Below, piece after piece: positions 45,781 through 55,733 of a DNA stretch of 64,000 bases. How positions within the stretch are numbered: the stretch's first letter is position 1; every line of letters starts with the position of its first letter. The stretch spans positions 62,001 to 126,000 of the forward strand of contig JARJFC010000002.1 in NCBI GenBank assembly GCA_029310945.1, given 5' to 3'. The DNA comes from Leptospira sp. 96542 (GTDB lineage: Bacteria; Spirochaetota; Leptospiria; Leptospirales; Leptospiraceae). The notes beneath the pieces were generated by a model. The model ran no database searches and was not told the DNA's origin. It worked only from the letters and a program-made list of their open reading frames with translations. Position numbers and translations under genes: made by a program.

Positions 45781-46224
45781 TTAATCCTTGCGAATGAAAA
45801 TTGCCATTTCCGCAGATAGGATTGGATCATTCTTTTCATCGTAGATGGTTGTTTTGAAAGTTACAATCTCAGCACGTCCAACTTTAACATCAGAAATTTC
45901 AGATTGAGCGTACACTTTGCCCGGGTATAGAATTTTGTGGTAAGTGTACTCTTCTTTCAAGTGAAGGATTTTGGAAAGATCGATACCGAGTTCGGCCATG
46001 TCGTTCCAAATTTTTGGATAACCCCAAAACATAATCACGGTAGGGAAGGTTGGTGGAGCAGGCACGTCTGAGTATCCCGCTTTTTTTGCTTCTTCTACGT
46101 CGAAATAGATTGGGTTCTTTTCGTTGATTGCGAGGCAAAATTCTTTGATTTTTCCCCTTTCAACTGTGAAATCAAAACGATCTAGTTTTTTTCCAACTAT
46201 ATCTTTTGTAACTGCCATTGGCAT
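45781..46224 (-). CDS. MaoC N-terminal-type dehydratase subunit
   Basis: A 147-residue hot-dog protein with the FAS1_DH/MaoC_dehydrat_N pattern: [52 protein letters not shown]. It lacks the Asp/His hydratase motif of its neighbour, as expected for the structural half of a HadA-HadB type heterodimer. Start at 46224 or 46218; AGGAG lies five bases before the former. It is followed by the hydratase gene on the same strand. Confidence 0.8.
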   Translation of the reverse strand: MPMAVTKDIVGKKLDRFDFTVERGKIKEFCLAINEKNPIYFDVEEAKKAGYSDVPAPPTFPTVIMFWGYPKIWNDMAELGIDLSKILHLKEEYTYHKILYPGKVYAQSEISDVKVGRAEIVTFKTTIYDEKNDPILSAEMAIFIRKD

Positions 46225-46232
46225 TATTCTCC

Positions 46233-47099
46233 TTAATGTTTATCGATCCATGAAACTAAATCACCAAAGACGATGGCTCTGTCTTTAGGAAGTTCGTTCA
46301 TGGTTTCGTGGTACAATCCGTCATAAAGTTTCAATGTTTTGTCTTTGGAGGCCACTCTTTCGAATGCTTCTTCGCTTCCTTGGGCAAGGGCAATTTGGTC
46401 ATCTTTCCCATGGAACATATAAATGGGGATGTTGATCTTGGTTGCCGATTCCAGAGCGAGGGTATAACAATTTAGTAAATAATCGCCAAGGTAAGCACAC
46501 ACATTGCCGTGAACCAAAGGATCTTTCACGTAAGCTTCCACAACTGATTTATCCCTTGAGATTTTATTTACATCAAGGCCTGTGGGGATGGTGAGAGTGG
46601 GCACAAGTTTTGCCAAAAACCCTCCAGCACCTTTTTTGATATCCATAACAATGTCTGTTTTGACTTTGATGGGCAGGGCACTGCAAATATAGGCATCCAA
46701 ATCACTTTGGTAACTGTCAGTGGCCGTATAAAGGAAGGTGACGGCTGCGCCCATTGAATGACCCAGTAAAGTAACTTTGTTTACACCTTCATTTCGTTTG
46801 GCGATATCGATGAGTTCCTTTAGGTCGGCAAAAAAATCAGAAAAATGAGTGATGACACCCCGACGCCCATCCGATTTACCATGACCACGGCAATCGATGA
46901 GATAAATGGCATAATTTCGTTCCGCCATTGCTTCGAGCAAAAATTGGTAACGACCACCATGTTCTCCGATCCCATGGTGGACAACAAGGACACGTTTGAC
47001 CCCTGATTTGGGACGGTAGACTTGATAGTAGATCTTTCCGCCATCTTTGTTTTGAAAGGTAGACTCCTCACGGGAGTAAGATTGTTCCCAATTGCTCAT
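46233..47099 (-). CDS. Alpha/beta hydrolase (monoacylglycerol-lipase type)
   Basis: About 288 residues of the serine aminopeptidase S33/lysophospholipase group. An oxyanion-type [11 protein letters not shown] segment follows the first strand. [13 protein letters not shown] is diagnostic for monoacylglycerol lipases. The nucleophile is in LLGHSMGAA, with DDQIALAQG and a C-terminal GLYHETMNE supplying Asp and His. I chose MSNWEQ at 47099; a start at 47171 would add 24 unlikely residues and overlap the divergent gene. It precedes the MaoC pair on the same strand. Confidence 0.88.
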   Translation of the reverse strand: MSNWEQSYSREESTFQNKDGGKIYYQVYRPKSGVKRVLVVHHGIGEHGGRYQFLLEAMAERNYAIYLIDCRGHGKSDGRRGVITHFSDFFADLKELIDIAKRNEGVNKVTLLGHSMGAAVTFLYTATDSYQSDLDAYICSALPIKVKTDIVMDIKKGAGGFLAKLVPTLTIPTGLDVNKISRDKSVVEAYVKDPLVHGNVCAYLGDYLLNCYTLALESATKINIPIYMFHGKDDQIALAQGSEEAFERVASKDKTLKLYDGLYHETMNELPKDRAIVFGDLVSWIDKH

Positions 47100-47182
47100 A
47101 GATGTCAAACATGTACGATAGAAACCTAAAAAGAAAGAACTTTTCCTTCTCTTCCGAATCGCATTTTCCAAACTGGTTCCAA

Positions 47183-49465
47183 ATGCGAACGAAAGGTCAA
47201 ATTGTCACTTTCCTCATTTTTTGTATCACAGCTTGTTCAGAAACAAAACAACCCAAGGTTCAGATGGATTTGGTTTTGGATTTGAAACAGGCAAAATCCA
47301 AGTTTGAATTGGGCACGGATCTACTCGCATACCACTGGAAAAAAAATCCAGGCCGGCATAGCAACCTCCCATCCCAGAGAAAATGGGAGAATACCCAAAT
47401 CACATTCAATACCAATAAAACGATTTTTTTGAATCATTCGATCGATGCTTTGTACTTTCCACCAGGGCAAAGTTATTTGTTTCAAACGAAACCAGGGAAG
47501 TTTTTTTTTAGTTCCATGATTGGTTTGTTAGGCGAATTTCAAAACCAGAAAAATATGGAAGGAACTTTGTTTTTAAAATCGGCTGGGGAGGTTGTTTGGT
47601 CTTGGGATGCCAATGGCAAAACTCCCGAAACTTGGTTTGAGATACAAAACAAAATAGAAATACAATCAACTTTGGAACTTGTTTGGGAAAGTAAAAAAAG
47701 TCATTTGTTTGTCGGTGAACCATTGTTAATTGATTTTGGATTGGAAACCAGAACGGAAAAACCAAGTTCTGTTGTTCTCATTGTTATCGATTCTGCAAGG
47801 AAGGATTTTTTTGGTGTTTATGGGTATCCGCATTCCGTCACACCATTTATGGATGGTTTGGCGAATGAATCTGTGGTATTCGAAAATCCCTTTGCCAATG
47901 GAAATTGGACAAAACCTTCGATGATGTCTTTTTTCCATTCTGAGTATTCTTCTAATTTGGGTCTTGGAAATTCTTGGTTCACCACAAAGGCATACCAACG
48001 TAAGGTCTACTATGGAAAAAAAAGAGACAATCTTGCCAAAACCTTTCGTGAACTCGGTTACTATTCCAAATCCATAATGAATAATGTTTTCTTTTTGGAT
48101 TACACGACTGTGGGTTTGGATTTGGGTTTTCACAATTCGTACCAAGTGGGTATGGACATTTTGGATACCGAAGAACTCACAAACCATGCAATCGATTTTG
48201 TGAAGGCCAAAAAGGACATTCCTTTTTTTTTGCACTTCAATTTGAATACCCCACATGCTTCCTACTCTCCACCACCAGAAGATATGGAGGCTGTTAAAAA
48301 AATAATTCCAAGTTCGGTTTTTTCTTCGTATGAATCTCCCATAAAACGTTATTTAGGCGAACTTCATTATACAGACCGTGAAATCAAACGATTTGTACAA
48401 ACCCTAAAAGAAACAGGAATTTATGATAATACTCTCATTATTGTAACGGGGGATCATGGAGAATTGTTTAGCCCTTGGCACGATTACAGTTATCATTTCA
48501 TCATGCAAACTCGTTTTGGCCACGGAGAAACTCATTATGATGAAGAAATCAATGTTCCTTATTTTATCAAACTCCCAAAAACTGTAACTGTAAGGGGTTC
48601 CCAATTTCCATTTAAAATTTCGGGTCAATCCTCACTTTTGTCACTCGCTCCAACCATATTGGGTCTTTTGGATGTAAAACCCAAAACATCCACCTACCAA
48701 GGTGTGGATTATTCGGATTGCATTCGTTATGTGAGTAATTGTCCTGAAGAAAAATACATCTATACCGAAGGTAGGATGTCTGAGTCGATGCGGACTGAGT
48801 CTTATAAATATATCCGCCGTTATCCTGGTTTTACAACTGTCCGCCGAACGGCTGTTGGGGAACCACACAGTATGGGGGAAGAACTCTACGATCTATCAAA
48901 AGACCCAGAAGAGAGAACCAATTTGAGTGTGTTACCTGAAGGAAAGGAACTTTTGGAAGTTGCACGAAACGAATTTAGAAATCAGAATTTTTTGAAACGA
49001 AATTCTTTGAAACTCTATGTGCCTCCCTGTTTTGAATCTTCCTGTTTTGATTCGGTGAGTTTCCAAATCCAAGGTTCGATTTACGATTGGGATCTACCAA
49101 AAAGCACAACATATTCTTCTAGTTCGGCAAAAACCATCCAGTTGCAAAAACAAAGTGCCAAAACAGGTGAAACCATTGTTTTGAAAACGGTCAATCCCGA
49201 GATGGGTGCCAACTTTCAATTTTATCGGAATGGAAAAACGATTCCTGTTCGTTTTGGTCGTTATGGTTTGGAGTTTAAATCCACGTTCCAAAAAATTGAG
49301 GACTTGATCACATCGGAGCGAGTGCCATTGGGTTTTACCGAATCGGAGTTGCCTTGGGTATATAACGACGGAGCATTCAGCGGAGCACAAGAATCGGAAC
49401 AACAAAAAGAAATGGGTAAGGAAGTGAAAAAAATATTGGAAACTTGGGGTTATATCCATGAATAA
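47183..49465 (+). CDS. Sulfatase/phosphatase-fold lipoprotein with Thr at the nucleophile position
   Basis: A 760-residue lipoprotein with signal ending FCITAC. A beta-rich N-terminal domain of about 180 residues precedes an alkaline-phosphatase-superfamily domain: SSVVLIVIDSARKDFFGVYG, the NWTKPSMMSFF site, then VTGDHGELF and GHGETHYDEEINVPYFIKLP. Where sulfatases have Cys-x-Pro-x-Arg, this has Thr-Lys-Pro-Ser-Met, so a formylglycine is impossible and the enzyme may be a phospho- or phosphoglycerol-type hydrolase or transferase. The ATG at 47183 gives the best signal; a start at 47102 is also possible. The last about 140 residues form a separate module. Confidence 0.8.
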   Translation: MRTKGQIVTFLIFCITACSETKQPKVQMDLVLDLKQAKSKFELGTDLLAYHWKKNPGRHSNLPSQRKWENTQITFNTNKTIFLNHSIDALYFPPGQSYLFQTKPGKFFFSSMIGLLGEFQNQKNMEGTLFLKSAGEVVWSWDANGKTPETWFEIQNKIEIQSTLELVWESKKSHLFVGEPLLIDFGLETRTEKPSSVVLIVIDSARKDFFGVYGYPHSVTPFMDGLANESVVFENPFANGNWTKPSMMSFFHSEYSSNLGLGNSWFTTKAYQRKVYYGKKRDNLAKTFRELGYYSKSIMNNVFFLDYTTVGLDLGFHNSYQVGMDILDTEELTNHAIDFVKAKKDIPFFLHFNLNTPHASYSPPPEDMEAVKKIIPSSVFSSYESPIKRYLGELHYTDREIKRFVQTLKETGIYDNTLIIVTGDHGELFSPWHDYSYHFIMQTRFGHGETHYDEEINVPYFIKLPKTVTVRGSQFPFKISGQSSLLSLAPTILGLLDVKPKTSTYQGVDYSDCIRYVSNCPEEKYIYTEGRMSESMRTESYKYIRRYPGFTTVRRTAVGEPHSMGEELYDLSKDPEERTNLSVLPEGKELLEVARNEFRNQNFLKRNSLKLYVPPCFESSCFDSVSFQIQGSIYDWDLPKSTTYSSSSAKTIQLQKQSAKTGETIVLKTVNPEMGANFQFYRNGKTIPVRFGRYGLEFKSTFQKIEDLITSERVPLGFTESELPWVYNDGAFSGAQESEQQKEMGKEVKKILETWGYIHE

Positions 49466-49513
49466 AATGCTCGCACTGTATCCCTTAAACTCTTATCCTA
49501 CTAAGACTTAACT

Positions 49514-50779
49514 ATGAAATCCTCATTTATCCCTCCCAGTATAGAATTTCCAGTCGCTTTGTCTTTAGACTTTGGTTTGCCTGTACTTTCAAAAATACTC
49601 TACAATTTAGATGGGATTGTCATTCCAAAAGAAGACGAATTACTTTTGCGAGAAATTAGAGACAAACGTGTTTTGTATCTATCCAACCAACCAAGTGAAG
49701 TAGAGCCAGCAATCGCCTATTATGTGGCAAGTAAAATCGGAACACGTTTTCATTTTATGGCATCGCGCGGAATTTTTGATTGGGGCTTTGGACTTGTGGG
49801 CGAGGTGATCAAACGTGTTGGGGCATTTTCTGTTTTGTCTGGCATTGCCGATCGTGACGCCATCAAAACTTGTAAGAAGATTCTCGCAAATCCTACAGGA
49901 AAACTTGTGATGTATCCCGAAGGTATCATGTCAGGCGAAAACGATAATTTAGTCAGTTTTATGCCTGGTGTTGCTCAGTTGGCCTATTGGAGTTTGGAAG
50001 CCGCCATGGAACACGAACCAGGTGCAGAACTCTATTTACAACCCACCTTTGTGAAATATAAATTGGCTGGTAGCAGGGAGTCCATTTTAAAAACCGTGGA
50101 ATCTTCTTTGGCTCGGATGGAAAAAAAACTTAAATTATACCCAGGTGGACGAACACTTCTTAGACGGTTTTTAACTGTGGGTCGTGTACTTTTGGAGGAA
50201 ACAGAATACGAACTGGGCATTCCAAAATCAGACATTGAAGGTAAGGATTTTGATTACCGATTGGGCAGGGCTCGCCATACGGCCTTAAATTTGGCCGCAA
50301 AAATTCTCAATGTAAAATTTTTGGATACGGACAATGCTCTGCAAAAAATTAGAGAATTGTTCACTGCTCTTGATTGTTTGGAAGCAGGGATGCCGCTCGC
50401 CTCAACTCCTAAACTTTCGGATGTCAATATCAGGCGTGCCAAACAATTGGTTGATACCGCATATACTTTTCTCATCACAAAACCAAAAAATTTGATCCAG
50501 TGGCCATCGGCTGAAAGGCTTATGGAATGGATTTATAGTTTCGAAAAACATATGTTCGGAAAATCTGAATATAGAGCTCGTAAAGCCTATGTGTTGGCAA
50601 CAAAAGCATTTCCTTTGTCGCCTTACTACCATTTGTACACAAACAATAAAAAAGAGGGTATACAAGCGGTAATGACTGAAATCAGACATGAAATGGAAAC
50701 ATTGATGGAAAGAGGGAGGTTACTCAGTGAACCTTTGGTTCCCCCATATTCGGTGGGTTTGGATTTACAAATCGGTTAA
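49514..50779 (+). CDS. PlsC-like acyltransferase with altered motif I
   Basis: A 421-residue protein. The acyltransferase region (about 60-170) has LVMYPEGIMSGEND as motif III and an FMASRGIFDWGFG motif II, but motif I reads NQPSEVE where NHx4D is expected, so the catalytic His is Gln. The C-terminal 230 residues are helical and unlike ordinary PlsC. It may be an inactive or differently active acyltransferase. It starts with ATG 48 bases after the sulfatase-fold gene, so co-transcription is possible. Confidence 0.7.
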   Translation: MKSSFIPPSIEFPVALSLDFGLPVLSKILYNLDGIVIPKEDELLLREIRDKRVLYLSNQPSEVEPAIAYYVASKIGTRFHFMASRGIFDWGFGLVGEVIKRVGAFSVLSGIADRDAIKTCKKILANPTGKLVMYPEGIMSGENDNLVSFMPGVAQLAYWSLEAAMEHEPGAELYLQPTFVKYKLAGSRESILKTVESSLARMEKKLKLYPGGRTLLRRFLTVGRVLLEETEYELGIPKSDIEGKDFDYRLGRARHTALNLAAKILNVKFLDTDNALQKIRELFTALDCLEAGMPLASTPKLSDVNIRRAKQLVDTAYTFLITKPKNLIQWPSAERLMEWIYSFEKHMFGKSEYRARKAYVLATKAFPLSPYYHLYTNNKKEGIQAVMTEIRHEMETLMERGRLLSEPLVPPYSVGLDLQIG

Positions 50780-52134
50780 TCGAGTACGAGTGTAATATCA
50801 ACCCGACGGTTTTTTTTTCGATTGTCATCGGAATTGTTCGGAACAATTGGAAAATCATCCGCATAACCTTTGTAAGAAATGTTTTTTTCATCAAAGTTAT
50901 AATTGTTTACGAGGGAACCAAGTACTGACTTGGCTCTGTCCTCCGATAGTTTGAGATTATAATCTCGTTTACCAATATTGTCTGTATGCCCTGCCACTCT
51001 GATCTCACGGTCTGGGTATTTTTTCAAAATTTGGGCAATCTTTTTGATACTGACTTCGGCTTCTTCTTTTAGTTTTGCATCGTTAAAGTCAAAAAGAATG
51101 GAATCCAGAGAAAATGTGATCCCGTCTTCGGTACTCCTCACTGATATGGGGCTCTCATCTTGTTTTGTACTGGGTGAGTTTTTATCAAGACCATTTGGAT
51201 CTTTCGCACCATCACCATACCCTACAATCAGATCTTTTAATACATCTTCTCTAATGGATTCTTTTTCTTTTTCATTGATCTGGTCTCTTAAAAAATAAAT
51301 TCCTTTGATGTGAAAGTTGGCTTCTTGTACGGTTCCATTTGGATAAATGAAAGTATAAGAAAGTTTTACATCTTTAAATTCCGGAACCCCACGTTCCGCA
51401 TTGAAAAAAACCGTTCCGTTGGCAAAACCAAAAATTTTATAGGGAACATTTGGTGTTAGTTGGTTTGATTCGAGTTTTGAATAATAGATGGGGTAAGTGT
51501 AGGTTATTTTTTCACAAAAACCTTTGTATTGGTTTTCACTCCATGGGAATTTTCCGTGGAATATGTATTCTGGTGTGACTGTGACCTTGATTCGTTCTTT
51601 TGAAAAATCGAACGATTCTTCGGCAGGGATTTTCCAAACGTCATTCGTTTGTACGGCCGTATCTGGGAAGGATGGAAAACTTCGTAAATTTGGCATGATG
51701 AATTCATTTGGCACATCGTATTTTCCATTATTGTACAAACTGAAATTGGATAAAAATTCTTTGTCTTTTATAAATGGTCCTGCGGTTTTTCCGAAACGCA
51801 GATAAGTATCAAAAAAAGCATTCACCTCGCACTTGTCAGTTGAACAAGAATTGATTTTCATCACCACGCGGTTTTTATCTTCTCTTTCAACGGTTTTTGA
51901 ACCAACCCGGAAGAATACATCGTGGTATTCGTTGAGTTCTAATACTTGGTTGTTTTTAAGTTTCCATTGGAAAGTGGTTTCTTCTCCTTTCGCCCAAATA
52001 AAAATACTGGGATACAAAATTGCCATTCCAATGAGTATAATTTTTTTCAAGTCCACTAGCACAATCATCGGGGGATTTTCCAAAAAGTGAAGTGTGATCA
52101 GCAAAAAATACCAAAGTTTTTCAGATTGACTCAT
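50776..52134 (-). CDS. OmpA-domain outer membrane protein
   Basis: Up to 452 residues. The C-terminal peptidoglycan-binding OmpA domain (about 335-450) carries IRVAGHTDNIGKRDYNLKLS, then EDRAKSVLGSLVN and a NRRVDITLVLD end. The N-terminal about 300 residues are beta-rich with no known family, possibly a barrel or a periplasmic domain. The true start may be 52068 (MIVLVDLKKIILIGM), which gives a compact signal peptide. It is encoded convergently with the acyltransferase, with a 4-base overlap. Confidence 0.85.
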   Translation of the reverse strand: MSQSEKLWYFLLITLHFLENPPMIVLVDLKKIILIGMAILYPSIFIWAKGEETTFQWKLKNNQVLELNEYHDVFFRVGSKTVEREDKNRVVMKINSCSTDKCEVNAFFDTYLRFGKTAGPFIKDKEFLSNFSLYNNGKYDVPNEFIMPNLRSFPSFPDTAVQTNDVWKIPAEESFDFSKERIKVTVTPEYIFHGKFPWSENQYKGFCEKITYTYPIYYSKLESNQLTPNVPYKIFGFANGTVFFNAERGVPEFKDVKLSYTFIYPNGTVQEANFHIKGIYFLRDQINEKEKESIREDVLKDLIVGYGDGAKDPNGLDKNSPSTKQDESPISVRSTEDGITFSLDSILFDFNDAKLKEEAEVSIKKIAQILKKYPDREIRVAGHTDNIGKRDYNLKLSEDRAKSVLGSLVNNYNFDEKNISYKGYADDFPIVPNNSDDNRKKNRRVDITLVLD

Positions 52135-52164
52135 AAAAAGAAATGAGGCATTCCCTTCTTAACC

Positions 52165-53076
52165 ATGAAAAACCTTTTCCTCTTATTTTACATTTTGATT
52201 ACAATGTTTTTTACCTCTTGTAAAGAGAAACAAACACTGAAAGTTGCGGGTTCAGAGACGATGAATTCCATGATGCGGTATTTGGGTTCTGAATATGAAA
52301 AATCCCATTCCGCCATTTCTGTTTCTGTGGACGGTGGAGGGTCCGAGTCTGGCATCGATCGTTTGCGTAAGGGAGAAATTGATATGGCAGTTTCCTCGAG
52401 AGATCTAAACCAAAGTGAATTTGATGACCTCAAAAAAACAGGCAATTTGGAAAAGGTGAGGATTGCTTACGATGGAGTGGCACTTGTTGTGAATCCTAAA
52501 AACTCTGTAACCAAACTCAATTTAGAACAAACTTCCGCCATCTTCAGTGGAAAAATCAAAAATTGGAAAGAGCTGGGCGGTGAAAACCAACCCATACTTG
52601 TTGTGATTCGCAATGATAAATCAGGAACGCAAGATTATTTTGTAAACCATATCCTCCGTAAAAAAGACCTGGGCGCAAAAGAATTTGAATTGAGTAAGTC
52701 TAATGTTTTTATCGCCACTGCCAAAGTTGTCAAAGACAATTCGGAAATGGCAAACTTCATCCAAGAAAATCCATCTGCGATCGGTTATATGGGCATGGGG
52801 AGCGCCATCGTAGACAATAAAGATAAAATCAAAACTTTGGATTATGCTCGTAATGCAAAGGATGAGTTTGTTACTCCTTCGATCCGCAATGTTTATGACA
52901 GAAAATACAAACTAGCTCGCGAATTATTTATGATTTATAAAACAGACCAAGGCGATAAAATTGATGCCTTTGTTAGTTTTTTAACAAGTGAAGAGGGGCA
53001 AAAAGCAGTTTTGCAATCGGGGTATTTACGAGCCTCCCTGCCAGAAGTGGAAGTTTCTGGCGAAGGAGTGAAGTGA
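52165..53076 (+). CDS. Phosphate-type ABC transporter substrate-binding lipoprotein (PstS-like)
   Basis: A 303-residue lipoprotein with lipobox MFFTSC (Cys19). The PBP-like fold is marked by LKVAGSETMNSMMRYLGSEY, GGGSESGIDRLRKGEIDMAVSSRDL and VVIRNDKSGTQDYF. These are conserved in PstS and SphX-type phosphate binders. No pstC, pstA or pstB genes are adjacent, so it may be a dispersed Pst component or bind another anion. It ends near the convergent NHL gene, with one base between stops. Confidence 0.86.
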   Translation: MKNLFLLFYILITMFFTSCKEKQTLKVAGSETMNSMMRYLGSEYEKSHSAISVSVDGGGSESGIDRLRKGEIDMAVSSRDLNQSEFDDLKKTGNLEKVRIAYDGVALVVNPKNSVTKLNLEQTSAIFSGKIKNWKELGGENQPILVVIRNDKSGTQDYFVNHILRKKDLGAKEFELSKSNVFIATAKVVKDNSEMANFIQENPSAIGYMGMGSAIVDNKDKIKTLDYARNAKDEFVTPSIRNVYDRKYKLARELFMIYKTDQGDKIDAFVSFLTSEEGQKAVLQSGYLRASLPEVEVSGEGVK

Positions 53077-53077
53077 T

Positions 53078-54607
53078 TCAAAACACCAACACTCTGTGAT
53101 TGGAATTATCTGATACCATTAAGTTTCCATCTTTGGTTATGGAAACTCCCGTGGGTCGATATAAAGTTCTGGCATTGGGGTATGCTCCCGATCCGCAAAC
53201 TCCATCATCATTATCAACACCGCAACTGAAGGATCCATAATGACCGAACACACCAACGGCAGATATGCCAGCAGTTTGTTCGGTTTTGGGAAATACCACC
53301 ACACGGTTGTTATTATGGTCGGCAACATAGAGGTTTCCCATTGGGTCGAGGGCAATGGATTGAGGCGCATCCAAATTGGAAGCTGTTGCCAAACCTGTAG
53401 TTGTAGTGAAGCTTAATTGGCCATACACTCGTGTTGCCGAAGTCGAACCAGGAGGGAAATATAAAACCCAGTTATTTCCCGTATCAGATACATAGAGTCC
53501 ACCGATATCATCCACTGCCAAACCACGAGGAGTGTTTATATTTGTTTGGGTACTCCCTGCTCCGTCTGAATCGAAATCGGGCTGACCGATGACTCGGCTC
53601 GGTAGGGAGGAGTCCTTCGGAAAATAAAGTATTCTGTTTTGACCATTGTCCGATAGGTAAAATCCTTCGCTCACAGTATCCATAACAATTCCAAATGGTG
53701 TTTGGAGATTGTTTTGGGCAACGGTTCCCCCAGCCACACTCGAAAAATCCACCTGCCCATACACACGATCAGCAATAAGGGAACTTCGAGGAATGTGGAG
53801 GACACGGGTGTTGCCAGAATCGGCTACATAAATTCCATTTGCGTTCAATCCAAAATACTTTGGTTGGTTGAATCCAATGGCCGAGGCATAGCCCAAGCCG
53901 CAACCGCCTGCGCCGTCGGTATTACCAATATCACAATTCAAATATCCATTTTGGCCGAGCACTCCCTCCGCCACTGTTGAACCAGGGGAGTATGTCAAAA
54001 TACGGTTGAAAGCAGTAATGTATATATTTTGGGTAAAACTGTCCTCAATGGCAAACACAGGATTACTGAAATTTTCGGCATTGGGTGAAGCGCTCACACA
54101 AGTGCCGTCATTGTACGCAAGGCCGCAAGTGAAACTCCCATATTGCCCATACACTTGGAAGGCTGTGTCTGAACCGATGCGGATGGAAAGGTTTACAATC
54201 CCACTTCCATTGCCTGATTTATAAACGGTAAAATTGGTTCGTTCCAATGGAGAAGTAGGGACACCTGAGATTTTTCCTGTAAAGGGATCTAAACTCAATC
54301 CAGAGGGAAGGGGAGGGAAAATTCCATAACTTGCTTCTTGGTAGTGAATGGGTTCCAAATTGACGGGTATGTTTTGGAAAAAATTGAAACTAATACTTTT
54401 ATAACCAAAAGGAGGAAAGGTGGAAACCAAATTACCACAATGCAAATTTTTGCCTGGGATGTTTGCAGTAACCAAAAGATTTGTGAGAAAATCTTTGTTT
54501 TCGACATCACAAACATTACCAACCTCTTTTGGCTGGCAGGCAGTGATAAAAATAAAAAATAAGATTAAGTTGTATTGATATATTTTTTTTGATATTTTGT
54601 TTCGCAT
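53078..54607 (-). CDS. NHL-repeat lipoprotein
   Basis: A 509-residue lipoprotein with lipobox LFFIFITAC. A putative Ig-like segment (YGIFPPLPSGLSLDPFTGKI and SGVPTSPLERTNFTV) precedes at least five NHL-type propeller blades of the form GLYVSDTGNNWVLYFPPGS or NLYVADHNNNRVVVFP. Related repeat proteins are abundant in spirochaetes. The propeller probably mediates binding at the cell surface; the ligand is unknown. The repeat number matches a six-bladed propeller. Confidence 0.82.
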   Translation of the reverse strand: MRNKISKKIYQYNLILFFIFITACQPKEVGNVCDVENKDFLTNLLVTANIPGKNLHCGNLVSTFPPFGYKSISFNFFQNIPVNLEPIHYQEASYGIFPPLPSGLSLDPFTGKISGVPTSPLERTNFTVYKSGNGSGIVNLSIRIGSDTAFQVYGQYGSFTCGLAYNDGTCVSASPNAENFSNPVFAIEDSFTQNIYITAFNRILTYSPGSTVAEGVLGQNGYLNCDIGNTDGAGGCGLGYASAIGFNQPKYFGLNANGIYVADSGNTRVLHIPRSSLIADRVYGQVDFSSVAGGTVAQNNLQTPFGIVMDTVSEGFYLSDNGQNRILYFPKDSSLPSRVIGQPDFDSDGAGSTQTNINTPRGLAVDDIGGLYVSDTGNNWVLYFPPGSTSATRVYGQLSFTTTTGLATASNLDAPQSIALDPMGNLYVADHNNNRVVVFPKTEQTAGISAVGVFGHYGSFSCGVDNDDGVCGSGAYPNARTLYRPTGVSITKDGNLMVSDNSNHRVLVF

Positions 54608-54663
54608 AACTATCGATTGGTTTTTGCCTTTGAGTGAAAATATATTTTAGTGATTTAGACTAT

Positions 54664-55179
54664 TCAATCAGTACCTTCTAATTTGGCAACATAAGGAAGG
54701 TTACGGTACATTCCTTTGTAATCCAATCCATAACCTACTAAAAAATCATCTTCAATAATGAAACCAGGGTAGTGGACGGTGATATGGGGATTGGCTTTTT
54801 TTTGCTTCCAGAACATAGCGGCCACTTTTAATTCCGCTGGGTTTTGTTTTTGTACTTCTTCCAAAAGGAACTCCAAAGTATTGCCAGTATCTACAATATC
54901 CTCAACCAATAAAACTGGTTTACCTTGGATTGGGCGTTTGAATGTTTTTGTGATCGTGAGGTGTCCTGTACTTTTTATGTCATCTCCGTACGAAGACGCA
55001 CCAATGAAATCCACTTCATGGGGGATGGCGATGTTACGGCAAAGGTCTGCTGTAAAAATAAACCCACCATTCAAAACCCCCACAACCACAAGTTCTCTCC
55101 CTAAAAAATCGCGGGAAATTTCTCGTGCGAGTGTTTCCACACGTTGCCCGATTCGTTCTTCTGAATATAAGATTTTCAT
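54664..55179 (-). CDS. hpt: Hypoxanthine phosphoribosyltransferase
   Basis: A 171-residue phosphoribosyltransferase. The PRPP-binding motif VLLVEDIVDTGNTL is intact, as are an SYGDDIKSTG flexible loop and the C-terminal DFLVGYGLDYKGMYRNLPYV base-binding region. It salvages hypoxanthine (and usually guanine) to the nucleotide in the cytoplasm. I chose the ATG at 55179, since it overlaps the SixA stop as ATGA, indicating coupling. The longer frame from 55206 seems less likely. Confidence 0.92.
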   Translation of the reverse strand: MKILYSEERIGQRVETLAREISRDFLGRELVVVGVLNGGFIFTADLCRNIAIPHEVDFIGASSYGDDIKSTGHLTITKTFKRPIQGKPVLLVEDIVDTGNTLEFLLEEVQKQNPAELKVAAMFWKQKKANPHITVHYPGFIIEDDFLVGYGLDYKGMYRNLPYVAKLEGTD

Positions 55180-55688
55180 TCTTTGCCGATTGACCCTGGG
55201 ATCCAAAAAACGGATAGTTTACAAGTCCCCCAATCGATATCTTTCCACGAATCTTCCGAAAAACTCAAGCCGAGAAAACTTGCTGTGGGAAATTTCTGAA
55301 ACCGATTGCCCAGGTTTTCTCCAAACAACAGTCCATTGGCCAAATCTTCGAGACCTGGGTTGTGCCCGACAATGCAAACAGACCGAACTGATGGAGATAA
55401 ACCGTGGAGTAGAAATAAAAGATCTTCTTTTTCTGATTCGTAAAGGGAATCCCGGAAATCGGGTTTGGGCAAACGGAGAACTTCCTTACGCAAGTTGGCA
55501 TAGGTGCGTTTTGTGCGTTCGGCGGGACTGACCAGTGCCAAATCAAATTCGAACCCAGATTCTTTCAGATAATTGCGGAGGGCTTTTGTTTGCGTTTTGC
55601 CTCTGTGGGATAGTCCCCTTTCCATATCGGAATCATAAGGAGAATCCCAATCGGATTTGGCATGCCTAAGAATGTAAATTTGTTTCAT
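55176..55688 (-). CDS. SixA-like phosphohistidine phosphatase
   Basis: A 170-residue histidine phosphatase of the SixA group. The N-terminal MKQIYILRHAKSDW carries the RHG-type catalytic His, and VGHNPGLEDLANGLL the second catalytic His. SixA-type enzymes remove phosphate from phosphohistidine on HPt or PTS proteins. The ATG at 55688 gives the clean family start. Its stop overlaps the hpt start. A link to the neighbouring two-component genes is possible but unproven. Confidence 0.85.
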   Translation of the reverse strand: MKQIYILRHAKSDWDSPYDSDMERGLSHRGKTQTKALRNYLKESGFEFDLALVSPAERTKRTYANLRKEVLRLPKPDFRDSLYESEKEDLLFLLHGLSPSVRSVCIVGHNPGLEDLANGLLFGENLGNRFQKFPTASFLGLSFSEDSWKDIDWGTCKLSVFWIPGSIGKE

Positions 55689-55733
55689 TTCCAAAACCTA
55701 TCACAGAGATTTTGGAAACAAATGACTAAATCA

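Noticed and set aside
47726..48256. 176-codon minus-strand ORF
   Set aside because: Antisense to the sulfatase-fold gene; Cys/His-rich odd composition typical of shadows.
54779..55531. 250-codon plus-strand ORF
   Set aside because: Antisense to hpt and the SixA-like gene, both with intact catalytic motifs.
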